A stretch of 54,753 bases of DNA from Aureimonas ureilytica (GTDB lineage Bacteria; Pseudomonadota; Alphaproteobacteria; Rhizobiales; Rhizobiaceae), in contig NZ_LDQA01000061.1 in NCBI RefSeq assembly GCF_001475935.1, forward strand, positions 1 to 54,753, given 5' to 3'. Every line of letters starts with the position of its first letter. Positions within the stretch are counted from its first letter, which is position 1. Below the pieces are notes generated by a model. It was not told the DNA's origin. It was given only the letters and a program-made list of their open reading frames with translations, and did no database searches. Of the stretch, positions 39,914 through 49,054 are shown piece by piece. The translations under genes and the position numbers were made by a program.

Positions 39914-40759
39914 TCAGGCGCCGACGATGGTGCCCCCGTTCGGGTGCATGACCTGCCCGGTGAAGTAGGAGCCATCCTCCGAAGCTAGGAAGAGCAGCGC
40001 GGAGGCGACCTCGTTGGGCTGGCCGGCGCGCTTCATCGGCACCTGGGAGCCGAAGCTCGCGACCTTCTCCTCGTCCATCGACATCGGGATGAAGGGTGTC
40101 CAGATCGGACCGGGCGCGACGCCGTTCACGCGGATGCCCTTTTCCACGAGATTGGAGGCCATGGAGCGCGTGAAGGCCGTAATCGCGCCCTTGGTCGAGG
40201 AATAGTCGATCAGTGTGTCGTTGCCCTTGTAGGAGTTGACCGAGGTCACGTTCACGATCGCCGAACCAGACTTCAGATGGTCGAGCGCGGCCTGTGTCAT
40301 GTAGAAATAGCCGTAGATATTGGTCTCGAAGGTCTTGGCGAGTTGCTCTTCGGAGATATCGCGGACGTCTTCGGCTTCTTCCTGATGGGCGGCATTGTTG
40401 ACGAGAATGTCGAGCTTGCCGAACTCGGCCGCAGCCTTGTCCACGGCCTGTTTGCAGAAGCTCTTGGAGCGGACATCGCCCCGGATCAGCAGGGCCTTTT
40501 GCCCTTCGCGCTCGATCAGCGCCTTGGTTTCCTCGGCGTCCTGGTCCTCTTCGAGATAGACGATCGCGACATCGGCGCCCTCGCGCGCGAAGAGAACGGC
40601 GGTGGCGCGGCCGATGCCGGAATCGCCGCCCGTGATGATGGCGCTCCTGCCCTTCAACCGGCCCGATCCAGGAAAGCGCGGCTCGTAGTCCGGGCGCGGA
40701 TTCATCTCGTGCTCGCGGCCGGGTTCCCGATCTTGATGCTGGGCGGGGAAATTCGACAT
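39914..40759 (-). CDS. SDR oxidoreductase, YghA/GsiB-like stress type
   Basis: A 281-residue classical SDR: TGGDSGIGRATAVLFAREGADV (TGxxxGIG, seen in ITGGDSGIGRA), NNAAHQEEAEDV (NNAG-like), SVNSYKGNDTLIDYSSTKGA with Ser, Tyr and Lys of the active site, and a PGPIWTPFIP segment. The N-terminal 45 residues with repeated Pro, Arg and Glu (DREPGREHEMNPRPDYEPRF) are typical of the YghA group, which is often induced in stationary phase and salt stress. Substrate unknown. A weak EcfG-like promoter and two hairpins lie upstream. Between mutS and glnD on the same strand. Confidence 0.9.
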   Translation of the reverse strand: MSNFPAQHQDREPGREHEMNPRPDYEPRFPGSGRLKGRSAIITGGDSGIGRATAVLFAREGADVAIVYLEEDQDAEETKALIEREGQKALLIRGDVRSKSFCKQAVDKAAAEFGKLDILVNNAAHQEEAEDVRDISEEQLAKTFETNIYGYFYMTQAALDHLKSGSAIVNVTSVNSYKGNDTLIDYSSTKGAITAFTRSMASNLVEKGIRVNGVAPGPIWTPFIPMSMDEEKVASFGSQVPMKRAGQPNEVASALLFLASEDGSYFTGQVMHPNGGTIVGA

Positions 40760-41064
40760 GGAGGCTGGTCCCTTCTCACATGCCGGCCAAGGCCGGCTCA
40801 TGAAAGGGGAAGCGAGGCGAAAGCCCATGCGTTCCCGCATGGCTGCCGACCGAGCCCTCGCTTCGGTGAGCCGGCTACATGTCTGTGAGGGAAGCGCCGC
40901 CGCTAAGAACCGGGGACAGAACCATTCGGCGGAGGGCGAGCGAGGGATTGTTTCTGTCGGCGAGGCGCCGGGCGCAGGCCATGCAGCGCATGGACGAGCA
41001 CCGGCAACGATGCCCGGCGGGAACAAGACCCGGTCGATCGACCCGAAGGGTTCTGTCTCCAGTT
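40760..41064 (-). other. mutS-SDR intergenic region with two hairpins
   Basis: No gene is seen in these 305 bases. Two perfect stems lie before the SDR gene: 40782-40797 (GCCGGCC/GGCCGGC, 2-base centre) and 40825-40842 (CCATGCG/CGCATGG, 4-base loop). The second overlaps the -35 of the candidate EcfG promoter. Confidence 0.5.
40811..40835 (-). promoter_or_regulatory. Weak EcfG-like promoter candidate for the SDR gene
   Basis: Minus strand GGAAC (40835-40831), 16 bases, CGCT (40814-40811). The -35 is exact, the -10 three of four. Position about 50 bases before the start is suitable. Could be chance. Confidence 0.3.
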
Positions 41065-43773
41065 CTAAGCCTTGGGCGAGCGCGGCAGCAGCGCCTTCAG
41101 CCGATACAGCGCCTCCAGCGCCTCGCGCGGGCTCATCGCGTCCGGGTCCACCTCGCTGAGCGCCTTCAAGGCCGAGGGCACTTCGGGCTCGGCCGGCTTG
41201 CGGTTCAGCGCGGCGAAGAGCGGGAGATCGTCGATAAAGGCCGTGCGCTTCTCGCCCTGCTCGCTCTTTTCCAACTGGGTCAGAACCTGCCGCGCGCGCT
41301 CCAGGACGGCCGGGGGCAGGCCGGCGAGCCGCGCCACCTGAATGCCATAGGAGCGGTCGGCGACGCCGGCCGTCACCTCATGCAGGAAGATGACCTCGCC
41401 TTCCCATTCCTTGACGCGCACGGTGACATTGGCGAGGCGTTTGAGCCGCGCGGCGAGCGCCGTCATTTCGTGGAAATGCGTCGCGAAGAGCGCGCGGCAG
41501 CGGTTCACCTCATGCAGATGCTCCACGGCGGCAAAGGCGATGGACAGCCCGTCATAGGTCGCGGTGCCGCGCCCGATCTCGTCCAGCACCACGAGCGTCC
41601 TTTCGCTCGCCTGATTGAGGATCGCGGCGGTTTCCACCATCTCGACCATGAAGGTCGAGCGCCCCTCCGCCAGATCGTCGGACGCGCCGACGCGGCTGAA
41701 CAGGCGGTCCACCACGCCGATATGCGCCTTTGTCGCCGGCACGAAGGAGCCGATCTGGGCGAGCACGGCGATCAGCGCGTTCTGGCGCAGGAAGGTGGAC
41801 TTGCCGCCCATGTTCGGCCCGGTGATCAGCCAGATCGCCCCGGCCTCGCGCTTGGCTCCCGTGCCGGCCGGCGGCGAGAGATCGCAATCGTTCGCCACGA
41901 ATTGACCGCCGCCCGACGCCTTCAGCGCCGCTTCCACCACGGGATGACGCCCGCATTCGACCCGGAAGGCGAGGCTGGAATCCACCAGCGGGCGCACCCA
42001 GTTTCCCGACAGCGCGAGTTCGGCGAGCGCCGCCGTCACATCGATCAGCGCCAGCGCAGCGGAGGCCGCGCGAAGCGCATCCGTCGCGGCCAGAACCTCC
42101 CCGCGCATCCGATCGAACAGGGTGAGTTCGATGCGCAGCGCCTCGGCCGCGCTCTGGGCGATGCGCGTTTCCAGATCGCACAGCTCCACCGTGGTAAAGC
42201 GCATGGCGGAGGCGAGCGTCTGGCGATGGGAAAAGCCGCTGCCCTGCTCCAGGAGCGCAGCGCCATGGGCTTCGGGCACTTCCACGAAATAGCCGAGCAC
42301 ATTGTTGTGCCGGATTTTCAGGGAGCGCACGCCCGTTTCCGAGCAATAGCGCCCCTGGAGATCGGCGACGACCTGCCGCGAATGGTCGCGCAGCGCCAGC
42401 GCCTCGTCCAGCGCCGCATCGGCCCCTTCGCGCACGAAGCCGCCGTCCCGCCTTTGCAGGGGCAGTTCGTCGCGCAAGGTGGCGCGCAAGGCGAAGCGCA
42501 GATCCTGCGGCAGCGCGGATATGGCGCGGCAGGCCTCCATCAGCTCCCAGCTGAAATCGCCTTCTTGGAGAAGCTCGCCGATCAGGCTCGCGCGCTCCAG
42601 ACCTTCGGACACCGCGCCGAGATCACGCGGCCCGCCCCGGTCGAGCGCGAGGCGCGACAGCGCGCGCTCGGTGTCGGGCATTCCCTTCAGCGCGGCACGC
42701 AGCTCGCCGCGAAGCTCCGGGTCGTCCAGAAGCGCGGCGACGCTGTCCTGCCGGCGCGCGATCGCCTGCGGGTCGGTCAGCGGCCAGGCGAGGCGGCTCG
42801 CCAGCAGCCGGGAGCCAGCGCCCGTCACGCAGCGGTCGATCGTGGCGAGAAGCGAGCCCTGCCGCTTACCCGAGACGGTGCGCGAGAGTTCGAGGCTGGC
42901 GCGCGTCGCGGGGTCGATCACCATGAAGGAGCCGGCTTCGACCCGCTCCGGCCGCTCCAAAGGCGGGCGGGCTTTCAGCTGCGTGCGTTCCAGATAGGAG
43001 AGAAGCGCCGCGCCCGCCGAGAGTTCGGCCCGGCCGAACGCGCCGAACCCGTCCAGCGTCGAAACCTCGAAGAAGCTTTGCAGGCGCTCGGCGGCGGTCG
43101 CCGCATCGAAGAGGCTGGCCGGCTCGAAACGCACGCGCCGGCCGAGGCGGCGCAGCAGCGGCTGCAAGGCTTCGTCCTCGCGCAGGGCGTCGGGCACGAC
43201 GAGTTCGGCCGGCTCCAGCGCCACCACATCGGCAAAGATGCGATCAGCGGCCGAGGGCGCGATGCGAAACTGCCCGGTGGACAGGTCGGTCCAGCCGAGC
43301 GCGAAGGACCCGCCCTCCCCACCGAGACGCGCGAGCGCTGCGAGGAAGTTCGGCCGGCCGGGCTCCAGCAGCGTTTCCTCGGTGATCGTGCCGGGCGTCA
43401 CGAGGCGCACGACCTCGCGCTTGACGACCGATTTCGCGCCGCGCTTCTTGGCCTCGGCCGGGTCTTCCACCTGCTCGCAGACGGCGACGCGGTAGCCTTG
43501 CGCGATCAGCTTCTCCAGATAATCGTCCGAGGAGACGACCGGCACGCCGGCCATCGGAATGTCGGCGCCCTCGTGCTTGCCGCGCCGGGTCAGCGTGATG
43601 CCGAGCGCCTTGGACGCCTCCACCGCGTCGTCGAAGAAGAGTTCGTAGAAATCGCCCATGCGGTAGAACAGGAGGCAGTCGGCATGGCGCGACTTGATCT
43701 CCAGAAACTGCGCCATCATCGGCGTCGGCGCGCCGCCATCGCCTTTCGCTTCCGCCCCGCGCATCTCGGGCAT
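41065..43773 (-). CDS. mutS: DNA mismatch repair protein MutS
   Basis: Recognises mismatches and small loops in newly made DNA. The 902-residue protein has the mismatch-reading motif GDFYELFF (Phe-x-Glu) in domain I at about residues 38-45, the connector, core and clamp domains, and the ATPase domain with Walker [15 protein letters not shown], the ST(F)MVEM segment and Walker [11 protein letters not shown], then the helix-turn-helix dimer region. Start 43773 is chosen for an excellent GGAGGG ribosome site seven bases upstream; ATGs at 43830, 43839 and 43905 lack one and add unconserved residues. No mutL nearby. The 3' end is 305 bases from the SDR gene. Confidence 0.97.
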   Translation of the reverse strand: MPEMRGAEAKGDGGAPTPMMAQFLEIKSRHADCLLFYRMGDFYELFFDDAVEASKALGITLTRRGKHEGADIPMAGVPVVSSDDYLEKLIAQGYRVAVCEQVEDPAEAKKRGAKSVVKREVVRLVTPGTITEETLLEPGRPNFLAALARLGGEGGSFALGWTDLSTGQFRIAPSAADRIFADVVALEPAELVVPDALREDEALQPLLRRLGRRVRFEPASLFDAATAAERLQSFFEVSTLDGFGAFGRAELSAGAALLSYLERTQLKARPPLERPERVEAGSFMVIDPATRASLELSRTVSGKRQGSLLATIDRCVTGAGSRLLASRLAWPLTDPQAIARRQDSVAALLDDPELRGELRAALKGMPDTERALSRLALDRGGPRDLGAVSEGLERASLIGELLQEGDFSWELMEACRAISALPQDLRFALRATLRDELPLQRRDGGFVREGADAALDEALALRDHSRQVVADLQGRYCSETGVRSLKIRHNNVLGYFVEVPEAHGAALLEQGSGFSHRQTLASAMRFTTVELCDLETRIAQSAAEALRIELTLFDRMRGEVLAATDALRAASAALALIDVTAALAELALSGNWVRPLVDSSLAFRVECGRHPVVEAALKASGGGQFVANDCDLSPPAGTGAKREAGAIWLITGPNMGGKSTFLRQNALIAVLAQIGSFVPATKAHIGVVDRLFSRVGASDDLAEGRSTFMVEMVETAAILNQASERTLVVLDEIGRGTATYDGLSIAFAAVEHLHEVNRCRALFATHFHEMTALAARLKRLANVTVRVKEWEGEVIFLHEVTAGVADRSYGIQVARLAGLPPAVLERARQVLTQLEKSEQGEKRTAFIDDLPLFAALNRKPAEPEVPSALKALSEVDPDAMSPREALEALYRLKALLPRSPKA

Positions 43774-44104
43774 AGGTTCACCCTCCGCCTTCGAGGCGGC
43801 AGCAGGGACGGCGGGGGCAGGTCGGATCATGTCCAGCATCCGCTGATCGTATCGGTTTTCATGAGGGGTAGGAAAGTCACGCAGCCACCATGGCGGCGCT
43901 TGCACCCGGTATCCACAAGCCGCGCGCGGACGCCGACCTCATATGAGGGCCTAAGCAACGGCGGCTGTACGAGACGCGCCCCTCTCCAAAGCCTATACCG
44001 CACCGCAAGGGGGACAATGACGAAAGAAGCGCCAGCCATGCCATGGAACTGCGCGCCGGCACCCAGCCTCCGCTCCTTTCCGGCATGAGATCAGCCCTCC
44101 GACA

Positions 44105-44130
44105 GGAACCTAGGCCATTCAGCGCCCGTT
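44105..44130 (+). promoter_or_regulatory. EcfG-type general-stress promoter for the DUF1236 gene
   Basis: GGAAC (44105-44109), 17 bases, CGTT (44127-44130): a full match to the rhizobial EcfG consensus GGAAC-N16/17-CGTT, on the correct strand and about 135 bases upstream of the start. Confidence 0.68.
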
Positions 44131-44264
44131 CAGCGCCGAACCCTTATTTTCATTCAAGCGATCGGCCTACCCTCTTGGCGCGTTGGCATCTGGGGCGGTG
44201 AGGCCTATGATGCACCGCAAGGTAGCGCGGACGATGCGCTACGCGAACAGTTTTGGAAACGGGA

Positions 44265-44561
44265 ATGACCATGACACGGAACGGAGCCCGCCTTGCGGGA
44301 ATGCTGGTGGCCCTTGGCCTTGCCGCCGCTCCGCTGACCGCCCTTGCGCAAGACAAGATGCCGGTGAACGCCCATCAATATGCCGTCGATCATCCCGTGC
44401 CCGACGTGACGCTGCGCCTTGCGCCGACGCTGGGCGCTTCGGTGCCCGCGCAGGTGCAGCTCGCCGCCATCGAGGGCACGAAGGATTTCGGCTATTTCTA
44501 CTATGATGGCCGCCCGGTGCTGGTCGATATGGCGACCCGCTCCATCGTGCGGATCGACTGA
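44265..44561 (+). CDS. Exported DUF1236 protein
   Basis: A 98-residue protein with a signal peptide (LAGMLVALGLAAAPLTALAQ, cleavage likely after ALA) and a C-terminal DUF1236 domain ending FGYFYYDGRPVLVDMATRSIVRI, which matches the family's tyrosine-rich YVNGQPVLVD-type close. Role unknown; periplasmic. Start ATG 44265 or 44271; the former is used here. A full-consensus EcfG promoter upstream suggests induction in the general stress response. A hairpin at 44582-44602 (GTCGGCC/GGCCGGC, one G-T) just after the stop may act as a weak terminator before the convergent beta-barrel gene. Confidence 0.86.
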   Translation: MTMTRNGARLAGMLVALGLAAAPLTALAQDKMPVNAHQYAVDHPVPDVTLRLAPTLGASVPAQVQLAAIEGTKDFGYFYYDGRPVLVDMATRSIVRID

Positions 44562-44822
44562 ACGCTTCGGGCTTCGCAGGGGTCGGCCTCTTCAGGGCCG
44601 GCTTCTCGAAGCCTTGCCGCGGCGCGGCGCGCCCGGTGCCGCGCCCTTCGCATCTTGACGGCCAAATGTCATCGCGTTCGCCCCCACCGCGCGCAGCGAA
44701 CGGGTGGCTTGCGTTCCTGTCACAGCGGCCGTTCAGGACGCGCCCGCTCCTTTTTGAGGCAGCGCACCTCCCCCAGCCATACCGTTTCACATGCTGCCGG
44801 GTCGGCCTGCCCTACGCAGCGT

Positions 44823-45485
44823 CTACTGCGCGCCGAAACGGAAGCTCGCGCCGAGGACGAACTGGTTGGTCACGATGTCGGTTTTCAGCGAGCCGCCGCC
44901 TGTCAGGTCGGCGTCGTGGTGGCTGTAAGCCAGCTTGACTTCGCCGAAGACGGACAAGAAATCCGTGAGCGCGACGTCCGCGCCGGCCAGCGCCTGAACC
45001 GCCGGCCCGGTCACCTGATATTCGAAGGTACGCGGGCCGCCCACTTCCTGATACTCGACATGCGGAATGGCGATGCCGGCCCCGAGGCCCGCATAGGGCG
45101 TGACGCGGCCCATGAGCGGATCGGCGCGATAGAGCGCGTTCACCGTCAGAAGATTAAGCCCGTCGGTGAATTCCAGAACCTTCACCCCCGCCGGCAGCGG
45201 ATCGGCCGCGACCTTGGCATGGGCATAATCCAGAGCGACGCCCCAATGCGGCTGGCCGAGATCGTTCAGCCAGGCCGTGCCGCGAACGCCATAATAGGGC
45301 GCGCCGCTTTCGAAGGTGCGCCCATCCCATTCGACATCGAGCGACCGGGTGGACGGCCCGCGCGCGACATCCACCGTACTGTCGAACGAGGAATTATAGC
45401 CGCCATAGGCCGAGATGACATATTCGGCCCGCGCCCCGCCGATCGCGGCCATGGATATCAGGCAAGCCAGGAGGCAGCGGCGCAT
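44823..45485 (-). CDS. Outer-membrane beta-barrel protein
   Basis: A 220-residue protein with a signal peptide (MRRCLLACLISMAAIGGARA) and alternating beta-strand pattern through to a terminal VLGASFRFGAQ, in which the aromatic near the end fits the outer-membrane insertion signal. Strands include YVISAYGGYNSSF, HWGVALDYAHAK, VTPYAGLGAGIAIPHVEY and VFGEVKLAYSHHDADL. It resembles small 8-stranded barrels of the OmpA/OmpW-like group or lipid A-modifying barrels; I cannot tell which. Start 45485 is fixed by the signal peptide and AAGGAC about ten bases upstream. Confidence 0.85.
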   Translation of the reverse strand: MRRCLLACLISMAAIGGARAEYVISAYGGYNSSFDSTVDVARGPSTRSLDVEWDGRTFESGAPYYGVRGTAWLNDLGQPHWGVALDYAHAKVAADPLPAGVKVLEFTDGLNLLTVNALYRADPLMGRVTPYAGLGAGIAIPHVEYQEVGGPRTFEYQVTGPAVQALAGADVALTDFLSVFGEVKLAYSHHDADLTGGGSLKTDIVTNQFVLGASFRFGAQ

Positions 45486-45639
45486 CGGCAATGTCCTTCC
45501 CCGAGGATCAACGCGGCAGAAGCCGCGCTCTCTGGAAAAGGAGCTACCGGAGCCCGGTGACAGGCGTGTTACAGACCGGCTCGAGAGATTGGCGACGGCG
45601 TACTTTAAGGCACGCGCTTTGAAGTCCGCGTCCAAGATG

Positions 45640-46539
45640 TCAGGCGGCGGAGCGCGTTCCCTCGGTGTCGAAATGCTGGACGTAGCGCGCCTTGATGTTT
45701 TTGACGGGCATGATCACGAGCACGTCCGTCGTGCCGAACTGGTGATCCACCACCGCGTCGAGCCCGACATAGCCGCCGATGCGCAGATAACCCTTCAGGA
45801 GCGGCGGCAGGCTGGCCAGCGCGCGCTTGGGGTCGAGGCAGGAAACGGAGCCGGCAACACGCGCCCGGCGTCCCGGCACGGCCGACACACGCCAGTCTTC
45901 CGGCGGAGGCGCGTTCTCGCGCAGAAAGGCGAGCGGCGCTTCGAGTGCGGTGAGATCGGTACCGCTCAAGGAAGCGCAGCCGAAGAGAACGTCGATCCGG
46001 TGCTGCTTCACATAGGCCCAGATGCCCTGCCAGAGCAGTTCCACCGTGCGCTTGCCGCGATAGCTCTTGAGAACGCAGGAACGGCCGAGTTCGAGAAAGC
46101 GCGCGCCTGGATGCCGGCTAATCAGCCCGTCGATCTCAAATTCGCCGGCTGTGTAGAAACCGCCGGCCAGAGCCGCCTTGTCCTGCTGGAGAAGGCGATA
46201 GGTGCCGACGATCCGCGAGCCCGCCGGGCGCGTCGTGTCGATCACGAGCAGATGGTCGCAGAACTTGTCGAAGACATCGCGATCGCGCCGCGTCATCCGC
46301 TGGAAGGCGGAGGGCTTGGCGTTCATCTCTTCGTAGAAGACGTGATAGCGGAGCTGCTGCGCTTCGCGCAGCTCGGCGCGCGAGCGCGCCAGCCGCACCT
46401 CCAGCTCGCACAGGCGGCCGAGAACCGGCGCCAGCGGATCGAAGGGCGCGGGTCGCCCGAGCTTGATGCGAACGCCGATCGGCTGCTTGAGCCTGATAGG
46501 CTGGGCCTGCGTCATGTCGATACGTTTGAAAGCACCCAT
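45640..46539 (-). CDS. olsB: L-ornithine N-alpha-acyltransferase OlsB
   Basis: First enzyme of ornithine-lipid synthesis, moving a 3-hydroxyacyl group from ACP to ornithine. The 299-residue protein carries the family pattern LCELEVRLARSRAELREAQ, LRYHVFYEEMNAKPS, RDRDVFDKFCDHLLVID, a GTYRLL strand and FLELGRSCVLKSYRGKRTVE (GNAT-like acyl-donor region), all typical of rhizobial OlsB (hemolysin-like COG3176). Ornithine lipids form under phosphate limitation in many rhizobia; no Pho box was recognised. Start 46539 has an ideal GGAGGT seven bases upstream. The 5' part of the reading frame (to 46623) is not needed. Confidence 0.9.
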   Translation of the reverse strand: MGAFKRIDMTQAQPIRLKQPIGVRIKLGRPAPFDPLAPVLGRLCELEVRLARSRAELREAQQLRYHVFYEEMNAKPSAFQRMTRRDRDVFDKFCDHLLVIDTTRPAGSRIVGTYRLLQQDKAALAGGFYTAGEFEIDGLISRHPGARFLELGRSCVLKSYRGKRTVELLWQGIWAYVKQHRIDVLFGCASLSGTDLTALEAPLAFLRENAPPPEDWRVSAVPGRRARVAGSVSCLDPKRALASLPPLLKGYLRIGGYVGLDAVVDHQFGTTDVLVIMPVKNIKARYVQHFDTEGTRSAA

Positions 46540-46632
46540 ATGATCGACCTCCGGGCCTTGCTTCTGCCAAGAATTGACATAAGCCGTCCTCGCGACCCTT
46601 TCATGACGTAAACCATAAACCAAAGCAAACGG

Positions 46633-47646
46633 TCATATGACAGTGGCTGTCGCCACATCCGACACCACGACGCGCCCGCGCACGTGGCCTGCCAGCAGAC
46701 GCTGCGCGGTTGGCACGATGTCGGCAAAGCCGATGGGGCTGGTAAGGCTCGACAGCGCGGCCGGATCGAGGTCTTCGGCCAGACGCGCCCAGGCGCGGCG
46801 GCGCTCCGCCTGCGGCGCATAGACGGAATCGACACCCAAGAGCGCGACGCCGCGCAGGATGAAGGGTGCGACGCTAGCCGGCAAATCCATGCCGCTCGCC
46901 AGACCGCAGGCCGCCACCGCTCCATCCCGCATCGTCTGAGACAGGACATTGGCGAGCGTGTGGGAGCCGACGCTATCGACGCCTGCCGCCCAGCGCTCCT
47001 TGCCGAGCGGCTTGCCCGGCGCGGACAACTCGGCCCGCTCCAGAATCTCGGCCGCACCCAGCCCGCGCAGCCAATCCGCCTCACTCGGCCGGCCCGTCAC
47101 CGCCACGACATGCCAGCCACGCTTCGCCAGAAGCGCCACCGCGATCGAGCCGACACCACCGGCCGCGCCCGTGACCACCGCCGGCCCGCGCTCGGGCGAG
47201 AGGCCGAAGCGCTCCAACGCGAGCACGCAGAGTGCCGCCGTATAGCCGGCTGTTCCGATGGCCATCGCCTCGCCGGGAGAGAAGCGATCGGGCAGCGGCA
47301 CCAGCCATTCGGCCTTGACGCGGGCGAGGCCCGCATAGGCGCCCCAATGCGTCTCGCCCAGACCATAGCCGTTGAGCAGGACCCGATCGCCCTCGCGCCA
47401 GAGCGGCGAGCGGGAGGCGCGAACCGTGCCGGCGAGATCGATGCCCGGCACCATGGGCCAGCGGCGCACCACAGGCGAGCGCCCCGTGAGCGCCAGCGCG
47501 TCCTTATAGTTGATGGTGGTGGCCTCGACGGCGACATCGACATCGCCATCCATCAGGTCGGGGGTCGAGAGAGTCACGTTCTCGACCAGGGTTTGCCCGC
47601 CCTCGCCTTGGGTCAGACGGATCGCCCGAAACCTGTCATTCCCCAT
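46633..47646 (-). CDS. acuI: AcuI/YhdH-type acrylyl-CoA reductase (MDR family)
   Basis: A 337-residue zinc-independent alcohol-dehydrogenase-like reductase. It has INYKDALALTGRSPVVRRWP and PGIDLAGTV in the catalytic domain and GAAGGVGSIAVALL for NADPH binding, ending with HVRGRVVV. This is the YhdH/AcuI subfamily, which reduces acrylyl-CoA to propionyl-CoA in propionate and DMSP metabolism and protects against toxic acrylyl-CoA. Start 47646 is supported by a GGAGGG ribosome site. The next gene upstream is lspA, only 23 bases away, so the two may be co-transcribed. Confidence 0.9.
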   Translation of the reverse strand: MGNDRFRAIRLTQGEGGQTLVENVTLSTPDLMDGDVDVAVEATTINYKDALALTGRSPVVRRWPMVPGIDLAGTVRASRSPLWREGDRVLLNGYGLGETHWGAYAGLARVKAEWLVPLPDRFSPGEAMAIGTAGYTAALCVLALERFGLSPERGPAVVTGAAGGVGSIAVALLAKRGWHVVAVTGRPSEADWLRGLGAAEILERAELSAPGKPLGKERWAAGVDSVGSHTLANVLSQTMRDGAVAACGLASGMDLPASVAPFILRGVALLGVDSVYAPQAERRRAWARLAEDLDPAALSSLTSPIGFADIVPTAQRLLAGHVRGRVVVSDVATATVI

Positions 47647-47669
47647 GCGCTTTCCCTCCCGAATGCGCG

Positions 47670-48170
47670 TCAGCCCTTGTCCTGAGCCGGCATCTCGCCC
47701 GACGTCTTGGGTCGGCGGCCGACCAGAAACTCGTCGATCAGGATCAGCGCCGCGCCGATCGTGATGAAACTGTCGGCCAGATTGAAGACCGCGAAGCTCC
47801 AGACCGGCGTGTGGAAATAGATATAGTCCACGACATAGCCAAGGCTCACCCGGTCGATCAGATTGCCGACCGCGCCGCCCGCAATCAACGCGAAGCCCCA
47901 ATGGGTGAGCCGGCGCGAAGCCGGCGTATTCCACCAGAGCCAGACCACGAAGCCGAGCACCAGGGCCGAGATGACGGCGAGCCCGAGATCGTGGAACCCG
48001 TCCAGCATCGAGAAGGCGATGCCCTCGTTGCGCGCGTGGAGCAGCGCCAGAAAGGGCAGGATCTCGATGGCCTCTCCCAGCCCCATGGTGCGCACGACGA
48101 GGAGCTTCACGATCTGGTCGATCGCGGCGAAGGACACGACCAGCGCCGCGCTACTCAGAAGCCGCGTCAC
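47670..48170 (-). CDS. lspA: Lipoprotein signal peptidase LspA
   Basis: Inner-membrane aspartyl peptidase that removes the signal peptide of diacylglyceryl-prolipoproteins. The 166-residue protein has four hydrophobic segments, the catalytic aspartates in AGGAVGNLIDR and FNLADSFITIG, and ARNEGIAFSML (NxGxAF) between them. The start is GTG at 48170, overlapping the stop of the SpoU methylase as GTGA; no ATG fits. It acts before Lnt, encoded elsewhere in the window. Its coupling to an rRNA methylase is common in rhizobia. Confidence 0.96.
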   Translation of the reverse strand: MTRLLSSAALVVSFAAIDQIVKLLVVRTMGLGEAIEILPFLALLHARNEGIAFSMLDGFHDLGLAVISALVLGFVVWLWWNTPASRRLTHWGFALIAGGAVGNLIDRVSLGYVVDYIYFHTPVWSFAVFNLADSFITIGAALILIDEFLVGRRPKTSGEMPAQDKG

Positions 48171-49054
48171 AGCTTGAGGCTCCCGCGCCGCGCCTCGAAG
48201 ATCATGAGGCCCGTGGCGACCGCGAGATTGAGACTGTCGGCCCGGCCGACCTGGGGAATGCGCACCAGCGTCTCGCAGGCCCCGGCCATCGTCTCCGACA
48301 GGCCGCTCTGTTCGTTGCCCATCAGAAGCAGGGTCGGGCGCTTGCCATAGGGCGGCTCGCGATAATCCACCGCGCCCTTCATATGGGTGCCGACCACCAG
48401 CCCCTTGAACGTGCCGCGCCAGCGCAGGAACTCGGCCTCGCTGAGGCGCACGATCGGCACGGCGAAGATCGAGCCCATCGTGGCGCGCACGGCTTCCAGC
48501 GAGAAGGGATCGACACTTTCGCCCACCAGGATCACGCCCTTGGCCCCGGCCGCATCCGCCGTGCGCAGGATCGTGCCGAGATTGCCGGGATCGCGCACCC
48601 GGTCGAGCGCCACCAGCAGCCCGTCCTTGCCCGCGTCGAGTTCGTCCGTGCGGTGGAGGCGCTGGCGGAAGATGCCGATGGCGCTTTGCGGATTGTCGCG
48701 CCGGGCGATGGCTGCCAGAACCTTGTCGCTCGCTTCCAGAACGTCGGCCCCGAGCGAAACGGTGCGCGCGGCGGCCTTTTGCAGAAGCTCGGAGTGAAGC
48801 TGCGTCTTGGCGGCCACCAGCGTCTCGATGCGCCAGCCCGCGTCCAGCGCGTCGAGAACGAGCTTCAGCCCCTCGGCCAGAAAGAGACCCGTTTCCTCGC
48901 GATGCTTCTTCAGCGCGAGATTGCGGATGTCCTTCACGATCGGGTTGGAAACGCTCGTAACCTCCTTCACCCGGCCGGGCGCGACCGTGTCGGGCCGGCG
49001 CGCGGGCGGGGCGGAAGAGTTGGCGTCGCGGTCACGGCTCAAGCGGATACCCAT
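48167..49054 (-). CDS. SpoU-family RNA 2'-O-methyltransferase
   Basis: A 295-residue TrmH/SpoU methylase with the knotted fold: motif 1 DRVRDPGNLGTILRTADAAGA, motif 2 LLLMGNEQSGLS, motif 3 RADSLNLAVATGLMIFE. The N-terminal substrate-binding domain (NPIVKDIRNLALKKHREETG) is of the RlmB/TsnR type. Target is probably 23S rRNA, but the base is unknown. Its 5' end overlaps the upstream methyltransferase by 16 bases and its 3' end overlaps lspA by four, so three genes are coupled. Start 49054 is chosen by the family; the N-terminus is ambiguous. Confidence 0.9.
   Translation of the reverse strand: MGIRLSRDRDANSSAPPARRPDTVAPGRVKEVTSVSNPIVKDIRNLALKKHREETGLFLAEGLKLVLDALDAGWRIETLVAAKTQLHSELLQKAAARTVSLGADVLEASDKVLAAIARRDNPQSAIGIFRQRLHRTDELDAGKDGLLVALDRVRDPGNLGTILRTADAAGAKGVILVGESVDPFSLEAVRATMGSIFAVPIVRLSEAEFLRWRGTFKGLVVGTHMKGAVDYREPPYGKRPTLLLMGNEQSGLSETMAGACETLVRIPQVGRADSLNLAVATGLMIFEARRGSLKL

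Noticed and set aside
46574-46579. Perfect TTGACA on the plus strand between olsB and acuI
   Set aside because: No -10 at 16-18 bases, and it would drive antisense RNA through acuI only.
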